A DNA stretch of 64,000 bases. Origin: GCA-003244245 sp050700355 (GTDB lineage: Bacteria; Actinomycetota; Actinomycetes; Mycobacteriales; Pseudonocardiaceae). The notes below the pieces were generated by a model, which was not told the origin of the DNA, searched no databases, and saw only the letters and a list, made by a program, of their open reading frames with translations. The position numbers were made by a program, and so were the translations under genes. The DNA lies in assembly GCA_050700355.1 (NCBI GenBank), contig JBOHHE010000300.1, positions 6,260 to 70,259 on the forward strand. Direction: 5' to 3'. Positions 38,018-47,110 of the stretch are shown here, in pieces (positions within the stretch are counted from its first letter, which is position 1; the number at the start of each line of letters is the position of its first letter).

Positions 38018-38506
38018 ATGGTTTTCAAGGTCGGAGAGACTGTCGTCTACCCGCACCACGGTGCCGCTCTTATCGAGGCTATTGAAACCCGAGTAATCAA
38101 GGGTGAGGAAAAGAAGTACCTCGTCTTGAAGGTTGCTCAGGGTGATCTCACTGTCCGTGTTCCCGCCGCCAACGCCGAATTCGTCGGCGTCCGGGACGTG
38201 GTCGGCCAGGAGGGTCTCGACCGCGTCTTCGAGGTGCTGCGCGCTCCCCACACGGAGGAGCCGACAAACTGGTCGCGACGGTACAAGGCCAACCTGGAGA
38301 AGCTCGCTTCCGGCGACGTCAACAAGGTGGCCGAAGTGGTCCGGGATTTGTGGCGCCGTGAGCGTGATCGTGGCCTTTCGGCGGGCGAGAAGCGGATGCT
38401 CGCGAAGGCGCGGCAGATTCTGGTGAGTGAGCTGGCACTGGCTGAGGGAACCCAAGAGGACAAGGCCGAGGTTCTCCTCGACGAGGTTCTCGCTGCGGCT
38501 TCCTGA
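38018..38506 (+). CDS. carD: RNA polymerase-binding transcription factor CarD
   Basis: 162 residues. The N-terminal Tudor-like RNA-polymerase interaction domain (MVFKVGETVVYPHHGAALIE) binds RpoB; the C-terminal helical DNA-binding domain carries the expected NWSRRYKANLEKL with the conserved Trp that wedges into the upstream edge of the promoter bubble. It stabilises open complexes, notably at rRNA promoters. It is followed by ispD after 13 bases, the usual actinobacterial operon. Confidence 0.97.
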   Translation: MVFKVGETVVYPHHGAALIEAIETRVIKGEEKKYLVLKVAQGDLTVRVPAANAEFVGVRDVVGQEGLDRVFEVLRAPHTEEPTNWSRRYKANLEKLASGDVNKVAEVVRDLWRRERDRGLSAGEKRMLAKARQILVSELALAEGTQEDKAEVLLDEVLAAAS

Positions 38507-38519
38507 CGACGGGTAAGGT

Positions 38520-39230
38520 ATGCGCCCGGCCCGCGTCGTGGCGCTGGTACCTGCGGCAGGCCGGGGCACTCGGTTGGCTGTCGGCAGCTCCGACGCGGTT
38601 GCTGTCCCTAAGGCATTTGTGCCGCTGCTGGGTCGGCCATTGCTCTGGCACTGCGTGCAGGGGCTGTTCCGAGCCGGATGCATCGAGCGGATCGTCGTCG
38701 CGGTCAGCGCTGAGCACTGTGAGCGGGCCCGGACTTTATTGATTGATGCGGCAGAACGCGTGCAGATTGTCATCGGTGGTGCGCAGCGTGCTGATTCGGT
38801 GCGTGCTGCCCTGGATGCTGTACCCGATGCCGACGTGGTGCTAGTACATGACGCAGCCCGCTGCATGACCCCGACCAGCGTGATCCAGGCGGTGGCCGAG
38901 GCCGTGCTGGCTGGGCACCGGGCCGTGGTGCCTGTGCTGCCGGTGGTCGACACGATCAAACAGGTCGACGCAGGCGGTCAGGTCGTATCAACTGTGGACC
39001 GCTCGGCGTTGCGGGTGGTGCAGACTCCGCAGGGATTCAGCGCGGAGTTGCTGCGCGCGGCGCACCAGGCACGATCCGGGTCGGTGACCGATGACGCCGG
39101 TCTCGTTGAGCGGATGGGCGAGCCGGTGGCCACCGTGCCGGGTCATCCGCACGCATTCAAGATCACCACACCCTTTGATCTCATCATCGCCGACGCTGTG
39201 GCTGGCGCGAGGGTAGCTGGCCAGGCATGA
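38520..39230 (+). CDS. ispD: 2-C-methyl-D-erythritol 4-phosphate cytidylyltransferase
   Basis: 236 residues, third step of the MEP isoprenoid pathway. The CTP-binding glycine-rich loop is VPAAGRGTRLAVG; other motifs are VPKAFVPLLGRPLLWH, VLVHDAARCMT, and VQTPQGFSAELL. The stop overlaps the ispF start by four bases. Confidence 0.95.
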   Translation: MRPARVVALVPAAGRGTRLAVGSSDAVAVPKAFVPLLGRPLLWHCVQGLFRAGCIERIVVAVSAEHCERARTLLIDAAERVQIVIGGAQRADSVRAALDAVPDADVVLVHDAARCMTPTSVIQAVAEAVLAGHRAVVPVLPVVDTIKQVDAGGQVVSTVDRSALRVVQTPQGFSAELLRAAHQARSGSVTDDAGLVERMGEPVATVPGHPHAFKITTPFDLIIADAVAGARVAGQA

Positions 39231-39691
39231 GGGTGGGGGTTGGGACCGACGTGCATCCCGTGCAAGCCGGCCGGGAGTGCTGGATTGCTGGGCTGTACTG
39301 GCCGGGGATGGCGGGCTGCGCCGGGCACTCCGACGGCGACGTCGCCGTGCACGCGCTCTGCGACGCGGCCCTGTCCGCAGCTGGGTTGGGTGATCTGGGT
39401 GCGGTGTTCGGCACGGGTGAGCCGCGTTGGGCCGGGGCGCACGGCACCGAACTGCTCGCCGAAGTGAGTCGTCTGCTCGCCGGGCAGGGCTGGGTGCTAG
39501 GCAACGCCTCCGTGCAGATGATCGGGAACGCGCCTCGGATCGGCAGCCGCCGGGTCGAGGCACAGCAGGTGCTTTCCGATGCGCTGGGTGGCCCGGTGTC
39601 GGTCTCGGGCACCACCACCGACGGTCTCGGCCTCACCGGCCGCGGCGATGGCATCGCTGCCGTGGCCGTGGTGCTGCTCGTGCGCGCGTAA
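39227..39691 (+). CDS. ispF: 2-C-methyl-D-erythritol 2,4-cyclodiphosphate synthase
   Basis: 154 residues. The zinc ligands are in MRVGVGTDVHPVQAG (Asp and His) and SDGDVAVHALCDAALSAAGL; the family signature GDLGAVFGTGEPRW follows. It cyclises the product of ispE. It is coupled to ispD. Confidence 0.96.
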   Translation: MRVGVGTDVHPVQAGRECWIAGLYWPGMAGCAGHSDGDVAVHALCDAALSAAGLGDLGAVFGTGEPRWAGAHGTELLAEVSRLLAGQGWVLGNASVQMIGNAPRIGSRRVEAQQVLSDALGGPVSVSGTTTDGLGLTGRGDGIAAVAVVLLVRA

Positions 39692-39888
39692 CAGGCGTTC
39701 TGACCCGAAACGTTGCTGACCCGCTACGCCACCACGATTGCCGGGAATACCGACAATGCGCGGCGTCGTGCACGTAAGGTGGAATGAATAACACGGAACG
39801 CGACTGCCGCGTGCATGGTTAGCACCGCTGCTCCGAGCGCGATGGTGGCGGTTGGCGGCTTGCACTGCAAGCGCAGTAGGTGGAGCGG

Positions 39889-40017
39889 ATGACTTACCTG
39901 GTTGAGGTACCGACTGAGAACGGCAGGACAGTGTTGGTGTCGGTACGTGAGGTCGACGAGGGACTCGTACGTGCTGCGCGGCCCGGGCGGATTGTGGCGC
40001 GCGCTTCGCGACGGTAG
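39889..40017 (+). pseudogene. Trypco1-domain (CU044_2847-type) protein, truncated
   Basis: The ATG at 39889 with GGAG upstream opens a 42-codon frame: MTYLVEVPTENGRTVLVSVR, then GLVRAARPGRIVARASR and a stop. The strand pattern and the RAARPG...ARAS motif resemble the first half of the trypsin-co-occurring small domain (Trypco1). Full-length members have roughly 100 residues, so the second half seems deleted, with the next gene starting three bases later. Its position immediately before a trypsin-STAND gene is the typical context. Confidence 0.55.
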
Positions 40018-40019
40018 CC

Positions 40020-42626
40020 GTGGCTGCTGGGAGTGGTTCGACGTTGCTGGACCGATCGATCCTCGGTGTCCTTGACGCGAGTGGGGTGCGGGTCGGAGTG
40101 GGCTTCCTGGTTGCCTCCGACCTTGCGCTGACCTGCGCCCATGTGGTGAGCCGGGCCACAGCTGACAACGACTCTGGCGTGGGAGCGCAAGTCGCACTCG
40201 ACCTTCCCTTGGTTCCGGCGTCGCATTCGGCCAGCGGTGCTCGCAGCGTGCGGGCGGTAGTGGAGCGCTGGCAGCCGCCAGCCGACGACGGTAGTGGCGA
40301 TATCGCGGTATTGCGTTTGCGGGAAACCCTGCCTGAGGGCCAGCCGGCGAGGATGGTCGAGGCGGGCTGATGTGTGGGGACACCGGATGCGGGCCTTCGG
40401 GTTCCCAATGGGACGAGATTTTGGTGTCTGGCACGCCGGGCGGCTGCTCGGGCGGCAGGCGGCCGGGTGGATCCAGGCGCAGCTCGACGAGCCGAGCGGC
40501 TACCGCATCGAGCAGGGGTTCAGCGGTGCGCCGGTGTGGGACGACAAACTCGGTGGTGTGGTGGGCATGGTCGTCACCGCCGAGAGTTCGACGATACCGG
40601 CGGGGTACCTGATCTCCACTGAGACGCTTCTTGGTGCCTGGCCCGATCTGCGGACCTTGGTGCGCCCGGCGTCGCCGTACCGAGGGCTGGTCCCGTTCCG
40701 GGAGAGTGATCAGGCGGTCTTCTTCGGACGCGATACGGAGATCGCCGAGCTGGCCGAGCTGCCCCGCGGCCCCGGGCCCGTCACCGTGGTCGGACCCTCG
40801 GGCTGCGGCAAGGCATCGCTGGTATTCGCAGGGCTACTGCCGGCGCTGCGGGCCTGCGGCCACCGCAGCCCCACCGTCGTCAGCTTCCGACCTAGCCCGG
40901 AAACTCGGGCTAGGTCCGATCAAGGATGTGCAGATAAGCAGTAATGGCCAGGTGGTGGCCGGTCTGGCTGATGGCGGCATCGTTGTGGTGTGGATTCGTC
41001 GGCCGGGCGAAGAGACGCGCATGATCAGGACTCGACCGGGGATACCGGCTTCCCAGATGGCGCTGGTACCTCATGGCAGTGCGGTCTGGCTGGTCGAGGA
41101 CGGCCGACTGTCCCGCTTGGACGTCGCCACCGGGCAGCACACCACGATGATCCCCGACGTCCCCGCGAATTTTACCGCGAGGGCGGTGACGATCTCTCAG
41201 GACGGCGGGACGCTGGCGGTCCTTGCCGGCTACCTATCGGATCCGGGGGCCTTGGTGTGGGACACCCGCACCGGCCTACGCATCGCCGAGTTGGCGAGCC
41301 CGGCCTATGAGGCCGGATCTCGCATTGCTTTCGGTGCTGATGCCCGGTCGCTGGTTCTCATGATGACAGATCCGGAAGGCCTCGATCTCAATTATCGCCT
41401 CGAGGTATGGGATATCACTACCGGATCCCACCGCGTGCTCTTCACTGACGTTCAAGCGGTGGTGACACCCCCCTGATGGGGAGGTTGCCGTCATCTGCAA
41501 TAAGACGGATTCAGTCGGCGTCACGCATTTCGCTACCGTCCGGCTTTCGGGTGGGGACCAGCGGTTCGCACTGTACGACGACTCGCGCGTCGTCCTGGTC
41601 GATGTGCCCGACACGACTGTGTTCGAGACGCAGTGGAGCCAGGTCCTCCCAGATGGTCAGCACTCCGTCCACGTCGTATCCGATGGTGCCGCGCTACAGG
41701 TGCATTCGACAGAGGGTGCAGCTGTGGTCACCGAGGCGGCCAGACCCGTGCCGTACTGGAAGCCCGGGTACTCGGAATTTGCGGTGAGCGCGGACGGAGA
41801 ACTCGTCGCCGACCGAGTCGCGGAAGACAGAGTATCGCTGCACCGACTACCTGGCCTAGAAGCACTCGTGCAAGTGACGATACCAGCCGTAACCAAACAG
41901 GATCACAAACATTTCTTCGATGGGGATAACCGCTTGGTCACCGTGGTCGGTCATGAAGTGGACTGGTGGGATCCAGTGACCGGACAGCGGGTGGCGCATC
42001 TGGACCTGGCGCAACTCGGGTATGCCGAGCGGGACGAGGACGTCTCCGTCGCCCGACATCCCGATACGTCTCGCATCACGCTGGTGGTATGGGGACGGCC
42101 AGATGTGCGCGTGCTCGACATCCGGACCGGCGAGCAGGTCGAAGCCATTCCGGTGGGTGAAGACGTAATTGCTGCGCAATTCCAGAATGGCAGTCCCTAT
42201 TTGGCGATCCTGCGCCGAGGGGGGGTCGTCGAGCTGTGGGACATCGAAGCGCAGCGTCGGGTGCTCGGTCCGCTGCGCAGCCTGGGGTCGGTCGATTTTC
42301 CGGAAGCGTCGGTGGTCACCCAGTTCCTGGATGAACCTGGCGAGTATCTTCAGGCCGATGCTGGCCTGATCCAGGTTTGGCGGGCCGGATCGGCCGCACC
42401 CGTGCTGTCCCTGGAGCTTGGCGAAGGCCGGTACGTGCACTCCTCGTCGTCCGACGGGCGGGTGCTGATTTACCAGGACAAGGCAGGCTCGGGTGGCTTG
42501 TTGAGGCTGGACCCGCAGATCTGGCAGAAGGATCTGTGCGAGGTCGTCGGCCGCCGTGGCTTCACCGAGGAGGAACGAGCCAGCTTGCCCGCGTCAGCGC
42601 CCGAAGACCCTCTGTGCCCGCCCTGA
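40020..42626 (+). pseudogene. Trypsin-nSTAND1-WD40 conflict-system protein, fragmented
   Basis: One former gene in pieces. 40020-40366: trypsin-like domain with GFLVASDLALTCAHVV (His) and GDIAVLRL (Asp). A one-base insertion in the GGG near 40365 shifts the frame, and the domain goes on with GFSGAPVWDDKLGGVVGMVV (Ser). Then SPYRGLVPFRESDQAVFFGR and Walker A VGPSGCGKASLVF open an nSTAND1 ATPase, which breaks off near 40890 and jumps into WD40 repeats. A second one-base insertion in a C6 run at 41466-41471 interrupts the WD40 part, which then runs to 42626 and ends LDPQIWQKDLCEVVGR. Most of the ATPase is deleted, so the protein cannot work as an intact switch. Intact relatives are predicted immune or cell-death effectors. 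Confidence 0.8.
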
Positions 42627-42635
42627 CGCTACAAT

Positions 42636-42839
42636 TTAAAGAATTCTTGCTACTGTCTCCATCACCGGCTCCCAAGAGAAGCGTGGTCCTGATTTGCCGT
42701 TGCCGTCCGTCTCGATATCCTGTTCCTCCACCCTTACTCGAATCACCTCAACCCGGCCTCGCAGGGCAGGCGGATCCGGGCTGGTGTCCATTCCATCCGC
42801 GAATTTTAGCGCAGCGAGCTTTACGGTGGTCGAAGTCAT
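42636..42839 (-). CDS. Small protein coupled to the receptor kinase, unknown
   Basis: 67 residues. Its ATG overlaps the stop of the kinase gene (ATGA), which supports translation. The sequence (TVKLAALKFADGMDTS, then GRVEVIRVRVEEQDIETDG) is mildly charged without signal, membrane segment or known domain. It could be the start of a gene that lost its 3' part next to the decayed trypsin system, or a small kinase partner. Confidence 0.5.
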   Translation of the reverse strand: MTSTTVKLAALKFADGMDTSPDPPALRGRVEVIRVRVEEQDIETDGNGKSGPRFSWEPVMETVARIL

Positions 42840-45517
42840 GCGTCGGGGAGATGCTTTTCGGCGGCGGTGGCCAGGTTCGTGACCAGGGAACAGACTTCGT
42901 CGATGGCCAGGGGGGCTTCGAGCTGTAATTCGAGAATCTCAATGGCGCCGACGTTGAACCGATGCACGACATGGATGTCGCAGCGATCGTCTTTCTTCCT
43001 GTCGAGGAACGCCTGCTTTCCCGCGATGGTGATGGTTTGTAGCTCTTTGAAGAAGGAGGAGTCTACTGTTTTCTCCAGCCGAAAATTGACTGACAACCCG
43101 TCTTCTTCGCCCTCCATGCCCCAGCGGCAGATCCAGTTGGCGTAGTCGGGGTACGGGTCGGGGTCGAGACCGGGAACCGCGGTGAGGGCGCTGTCGTCCA
43201 GTAGGGCGCAGGCGTCACTGCCTGCGTGGGAGTAGCTCGTGGTGCGGTCCGGAGTGTAGGTGATGCCTCCGTTCTGGTTGAGCGCCTCGATGACGGCGGT
43301 CGTGGCCACCTCGGCCACCGGGCATACGTTGCTGGCTTCATTGTCGTCGTACGTAAGGGCATAGACGATGATCTTAGGTTGGTCAGGTGTCAGGACGATG
43401 TAGGTCCGGCACGCGTTCTTGGTACCCCAGTAGTCGACCATGCCCGAGGGAACCACAGTCCAATCGCCTATCCGTTGGGGTTCTTCCTTTTCCTTCAGCT
43501 CGGAGGGGGGCTCGTAGTCGCTGATAATCACCCGCAGCTCGATATTGTGATCATCGGTGGTTTCGATATCGGCTCGGCAACTGTTCAGCCAGGGCGGCGT
43601 CGCAAAATCCGGTTCACCGAAGGATTGCAGGGAATCGAGGTTGATTAGGGCGCAGGGATCGGCATCCCTCGGGTTTCTGCGCAGTTGTTCTTCGATTACG
43701 GTGGCGAGGGCGGCCGCCTGATTGCAGGCTTCGATTTCGGGCAGCACAGTGGTGGTGACGTTGAGGAGGAATATTTCGGCGGCACCCGAGCCGGTGGGTG
43801 GGGGCCGATGCACCACATAGACGTCGCAGCTGCCTGGCTCGCTGGCGCGGTAGGTGGTCTTTTCCGCGATGGGGGTACTCAGATCTCCGAGGCCGTCGAA
43901 CGAATCGCGTAGCCCGAAGTGAAGTTCGATCTGGGTACCGTTGCCTTCTGTTCCCCAGGAGCAGGACCAGTTGGCGAAGCCGGGGGATTTCTTGTTGGGG
44001 TTGAGGCCGGGAACCTTGCTGAGGGCGGAGCTGTTCAGGGTGGCGCAGGCGTCGGCAAGGGCTAGGGCGTAGCCGGCGTTGCGGTTGGGTTTGCCGGGAA
44101 CGCCTCCGTTCCGGACCAGCGTTTCGACGGCGGCTACCGTGGCGGTCTCGGTTACCGCGCACAGGTCTTCTGATCCATCGCGGTAGGGGAAGGCGGTGAT
44201 GGTGGCCCACAGTTGACCAGTCGGAGCGAGCCAATCTTGGCAACCGGTGGTCCCGGCGACACCGACCCGGTCCCTCCGGACTACTGGCACGCCGCTGATC
44301 TCTCGAGATTTACCGAGCTCGGACGGCGACTCGCTGGGTGAATAGAAGATTACTTGGAGGTAGGTCTTGGCCTTGCCAGTGGCCGTGATGGCGACCTCGC
44401 AACTTTCCAGGAAAGGAGATGGTGGGTTAAATCGTGGCTGGCCGAGGGGACGCAGAGACTCAAGGTTGATCAAGGCGCAGGGATCGGCTTCGCGCGGATC
44501 GCTCGGGTTGGTCAGTAGAACGGCGGTGGCGGGCGGTTGCATCTCGTCGGAGGGGTCGGTGAGCAGACTGGTCCCGATCACCACGCTGACGATGAGCGCG
44601 GCGACGGTGAACAGCGCGCCTGCGGTGATAGTGGTGCGTCGGCGAGGTGGCCACCAGTGCCGCAGGGTACGTGATGCCGGTTGACTCGCTCGGCTGCCGC
44701 TGGCGGGGGCGCTGAGTCGGGTGAGCAGGTCCCGGGTAGTGGCGGCGTCGGGGCGGATGGCGGGGTTGAGCTGGAGGAGCCGCAGCAGGAGCGGTTCCAG
44801 ATGCCCGGCGCGGGTGAGCGGTCGGATGATGCCGGTACGGACGATGTTGAGCAGCCGGAAGGTGTTGTCGTCGGTGCCGAACGGGGGCTGGCCTTCGACG
44901 GCGGCATAGAGGGTGGCGCCCAGGGAGAACACGTCCGACGCGGAGCTGGATTCGCCGGTAACGACGACTTCGGGGGCGAAGTAGGCAGGGGTACCGGTGA
45001 TTCCGGTGATGGTGAGGTGGGTGTCCCCGGCAAGATGCGAAATGCCGAAGTCGGTGAGTTTGGTGACGCCGTCCGCGCCGATGAGGACGTTTCCGGGTTT
45101 GACGTCGCGGTGTTCGATGCCGCGGGCGTGTGCGGCGGCGAGGGCGTCCGCCAGATCGGCGCCGATCTGGGCGACCTCAGCGGGGTCAAGGGGGCCGTCG
45201 GTGTTGAGGATGTCGCGCAGGCTGCGGGCAGGAAGGTATTCCATGACCAGCCAGATGTCGCCCTGATCGACCAGCACGTCGTACACGGCGACGACGTTGG
45301 GGTGGCTGCGAAGTTGGGCGGCGAGGCGGGCTTCGCGCAGTGCGCGGTCTCGGATGAGCTGGGCCTGGCCACCGCCTAGGGCGGCGAAGGAGATCCGTTT
45401 GAGCGCGACGATCTGGTGCAGGAGCTGATCGGTCGCCCGCCACACCACACTTGTCCCGCCGGCACCGATCTGCTCGTGCAGCTCGTACCGGTCGAAGACG
45501 ACGGTTCCCGAGTTCAT
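42836..45517 (-). CDS. Transmembrane Ser/Thr protein kinase with four DUF3558-like extracellular units
   Basis: About 893 residues. The PknB-like kinase (residues about 10-265) has the Gly loop IGAGGTSVVW, catalytic HRDVKPGN, DFG (LTDFGISHL) and a normal activation segment (GTPAYFAPE). One membrane helix follows (GALFTVAALIVSVVIGTSLL, about 300-320). The outer 570 residues consist of two long repeats, each made of a DPCALIN..SL unit and a second DACA-L unit with SALSKVPGL or SALTAVPGL and a W-C-WG motif: four DUF3558-like modules with regularly spaced Cys, probably disulfide-bonded. ATG 45517 has GGGGAGG closely upstream. The ligand is unknown; the small gene overlapping its stop may be a partner. 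Confidence 0.9.
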   Translation of the reverse strand: MNSGTVVFDRYELHEQIGAGGTSVVWRATDQLLHQIVALKRISFAALGGGQAQLIRDRALREARLAAQLRSHPNVVAVYDVLVDQGDIWLVMEYLPARSLRDILNTDGPLDPAEVAQIGADLADALAAAHARGIEHRDVKPGNVLIGADGVTKLTDFGISHLAGDTHLTITGITGTPAYFAPEVVVTGESSSASDVFSLGATLYAAVEGQPPFGTDDNTFRLLNIVRTGIIRPLTRAGHLEPLLLRLLQLNPAIRPDAATTRDLLTRLSAPASGSRASQPASRTLRHWWPPRRRTTITAGALFTVAALIVSVVIGTSLLTDPSDEMQPPATAVLLTNPSDPREADPCALINLESLRPLGQPRFNPPSPFLESCEVAITATGKAKTYLQVIFYSPSESPSELGKSREISGVPVVRRDRVGVAGTTGCQDWLAPTGQLWATITAFPYRDGSEDLCAVTETATVAAVETLVRNGGVPGKPNRNAGYALALADACATLNSSALSKVPGLNPNKKSPGFANWSCSWGTEGNGTQIELHFGLRDSFDGLGDLSTPIAEKTTYRASEPGSCDVYVVHRPPPTGSGAAEIFLLNVTTTVLPEIEACNQAAALATVIEEQLRRNPRDADPCALINLDSLQSFGEPDFATPPWLNSCRADIETTDDHNIELRVIISDYEPPSELKEKEEPQRIGDWTVVPSGMVDYWGTKNACRTYIVLTPDQPKIIVYALTYDDNEASNVCPVAEVATTAVIEALNQNGGITYTPDRTTSYSHAGSDACALLDDSALTAVPGLDPDPYPDYANWICRWGMEGEEDGLSVNFRLEKTVDSSFFKELQTITIAGKQAFLDRKKDDRCDIHVVHRFNVGAIEILELQLEAPLAIDEVCSLVTNLATAAEKHLPDA

Positions 45518-45718
45518 CGAACCTCCCCTCGACATGCTCAGATCCCCTCACGGCGATCATCACCGGGGATTTCCCGACCAGTACCCCGGTGCCGGATCGA
45601 GGCGAATCCTTTCACGTAACTACCACGGTGTGTAACTGATTCTCGTTGTTCGGGTGGGGAGCCGGTCACGACCCGTGGGCGTGACGTCGGGAATGGAACC
45701 ACGCTCTACGATCGCGGC
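45518..45718. other. Divergent promoter region of kinase and cysS
   Basis: 200 bp with no gene; it should contain both promoters. Nothing else stands out. Confidence 0.6.
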
Positions 45719-47110
45719 GTGAACCTGTACCTGTATGACACCGCGACGCGCAGCCAGCGGGAGTTCCTCCCGCTACGACCGGGCCGGGCGTCGATCTACG
45801 TGTGTGGTGCCACGGTGCAGGGTCTGCCGCACATCGGGCACGTGCGTTCGGCGTTGAACTACGACGTGCTGCGCCGGTGGCTGATCACCACCGGGCACGA
45901 CGTGCTGTTCGTCCGCAACGTCACCGATATCGACGACAAGATCTTGGTCAAGGCGGCTGAGGCGGGCAGGCCGTGGTGGGAGTGGGCCTATACCCACGAG
46001 CGAGCGTTCGAGGACGCCTATACCGCGCTGGGGTGCCTGTCACCTTCGGCGTTGCCCCGCGCCACCGGCCACGTTCCGCAGATGGTCGAGCTGATGGCGC
46101 GGCTGATCGACCGTGGGCACTCCTATGCCGCGGGCGGCGACGTCTACTTCGCGGTGGGCTCGGTGGATGACTACGGATCGCTGTCCGGGCAGCGGCCCGA
46201 CGAGGTCTCCCAGGGGGAATCCGCTGCACAGCGCAAGCGCGATCCCCGGGACTTCACGCTGTGGAAGGGTGCCAAGCCCGGGGAGCCATCCTGGCCGACC
46301 CCCTGGGGGCCGGGCCGTCCCGGCTGGCACCTGGAATGCTCGGCAATGGCCACCACTTACCTCGGTGCGGAGTTCGACATTCACGGTGGTGGCTTGGACC
46401 TGGTCTTCCCCCACCATGAGAATGAGCGGGCTCAGTCCCGGGCGGCCGGTGACGGGTTCGCCCGGTACTGGTTGCACAACGGCTGGGTGACGCTGTCCGG
46501 CGAGAAGATGTCCAAATCACTGGGCAATACCTTGTCCATTCCGGCCACATTGCGCCGGGTCCGCGCCGTGGAGCTGCGCTATTACCTCATCAGCGCGCAC
46601 TACCGCTCGGCCATCGAGTACTCCGACGGGGCACTTCAGGAGGCGGTTGCCGCCTACCGGCGAGTCGAGTCGTTCGTGCACCGGGTCCGGGAACGCTGCG
46701 AGGTGCCTGAGCCCACCACGTTGCGTCAGGACTTCGTCTCGGCGATGGACGATGACCTCGGTACGCCGGCGGCACTCGCCGCGATCCACGGCGTAGTCCG
46801 GGAGGGCAACTCCGCGCTGGACGCCGGGGAACACTCGACGGCCGTGGCTGCGGCCTGCTCGGTGCGCGCGATGACCGCGGTGTTGGGCCTGGACCCGCTG
46901 TGCGAGCAGTGGCGCGCGACGTCCGGCTCGGATGCCGGGTCAGTGGCACTGTCGTCCCTGGTAGAGGGTATGCTTACCGACCGTGCCGAGGCTCGGGCGC
47001 GTCGGGATTTCGCGGCCGCTGATGTGGTACGGGCCCGGTTGCTCACCGCCGGGATCGCCGTCGAGGACACTCCTGACGGTCCGGTGTGGACGGTCAAGGG
47101 GCTGAACTGA
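45719..47110 (+). CDS. cysS: Cysteinyl-tRNA synthetase
   Basis: 463 residues of class I type. The zinc and HIGH region reads CGATVQGLPHIGHVRS; KMSKS is GEKMSKSLGN near residue 262; the zinc-binding Cys and His appear in LECSAMATTYLG and GGGLDLVFPHHENERAQ. GTG start at 45719. The stop overlaps the rlmB start by one base (TGATG). Confidence 0.97.
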   Translation: MNLYLYDTATRSQREFLPLRPGRASIYVCGATVQGLPHIGHVRSALNYDVLRRWLITTGHDVLFVRNVTDIDDKILVKAAEAGRPWWEWAYTHERAFEDAYTALGCLSPSALPRATGHVPQMVELMARLIDRGHSYAAGGDVYFAVGSVDDYGSLSGQRPDEVSQGESAAQRKRDPRDFTLWKGAKPGEPSWPTPWGPGRPGWHLECSAMATTYLGAEFDIHGGGLDLVFPHHENERAQSRAAGDGFARYWLHNGWVTLSGEKMSKSLGNTLSIPATLRRVRAVELRYYLISAHYRSAIEYSDGALQEAVAAYRRVESFVHRVRERCEVPEPTTLRQDFVSAMDDDLGTPAALAAIHGVVREGNSALDAGEHSTAVAAACSVRAMTAVLGLDPLCEQWRATSGSDAGSVALSSLVEGMLTDRAEARARRDFAAADVVRARLLTAGIAVEDTPDGPVWTVKGLN

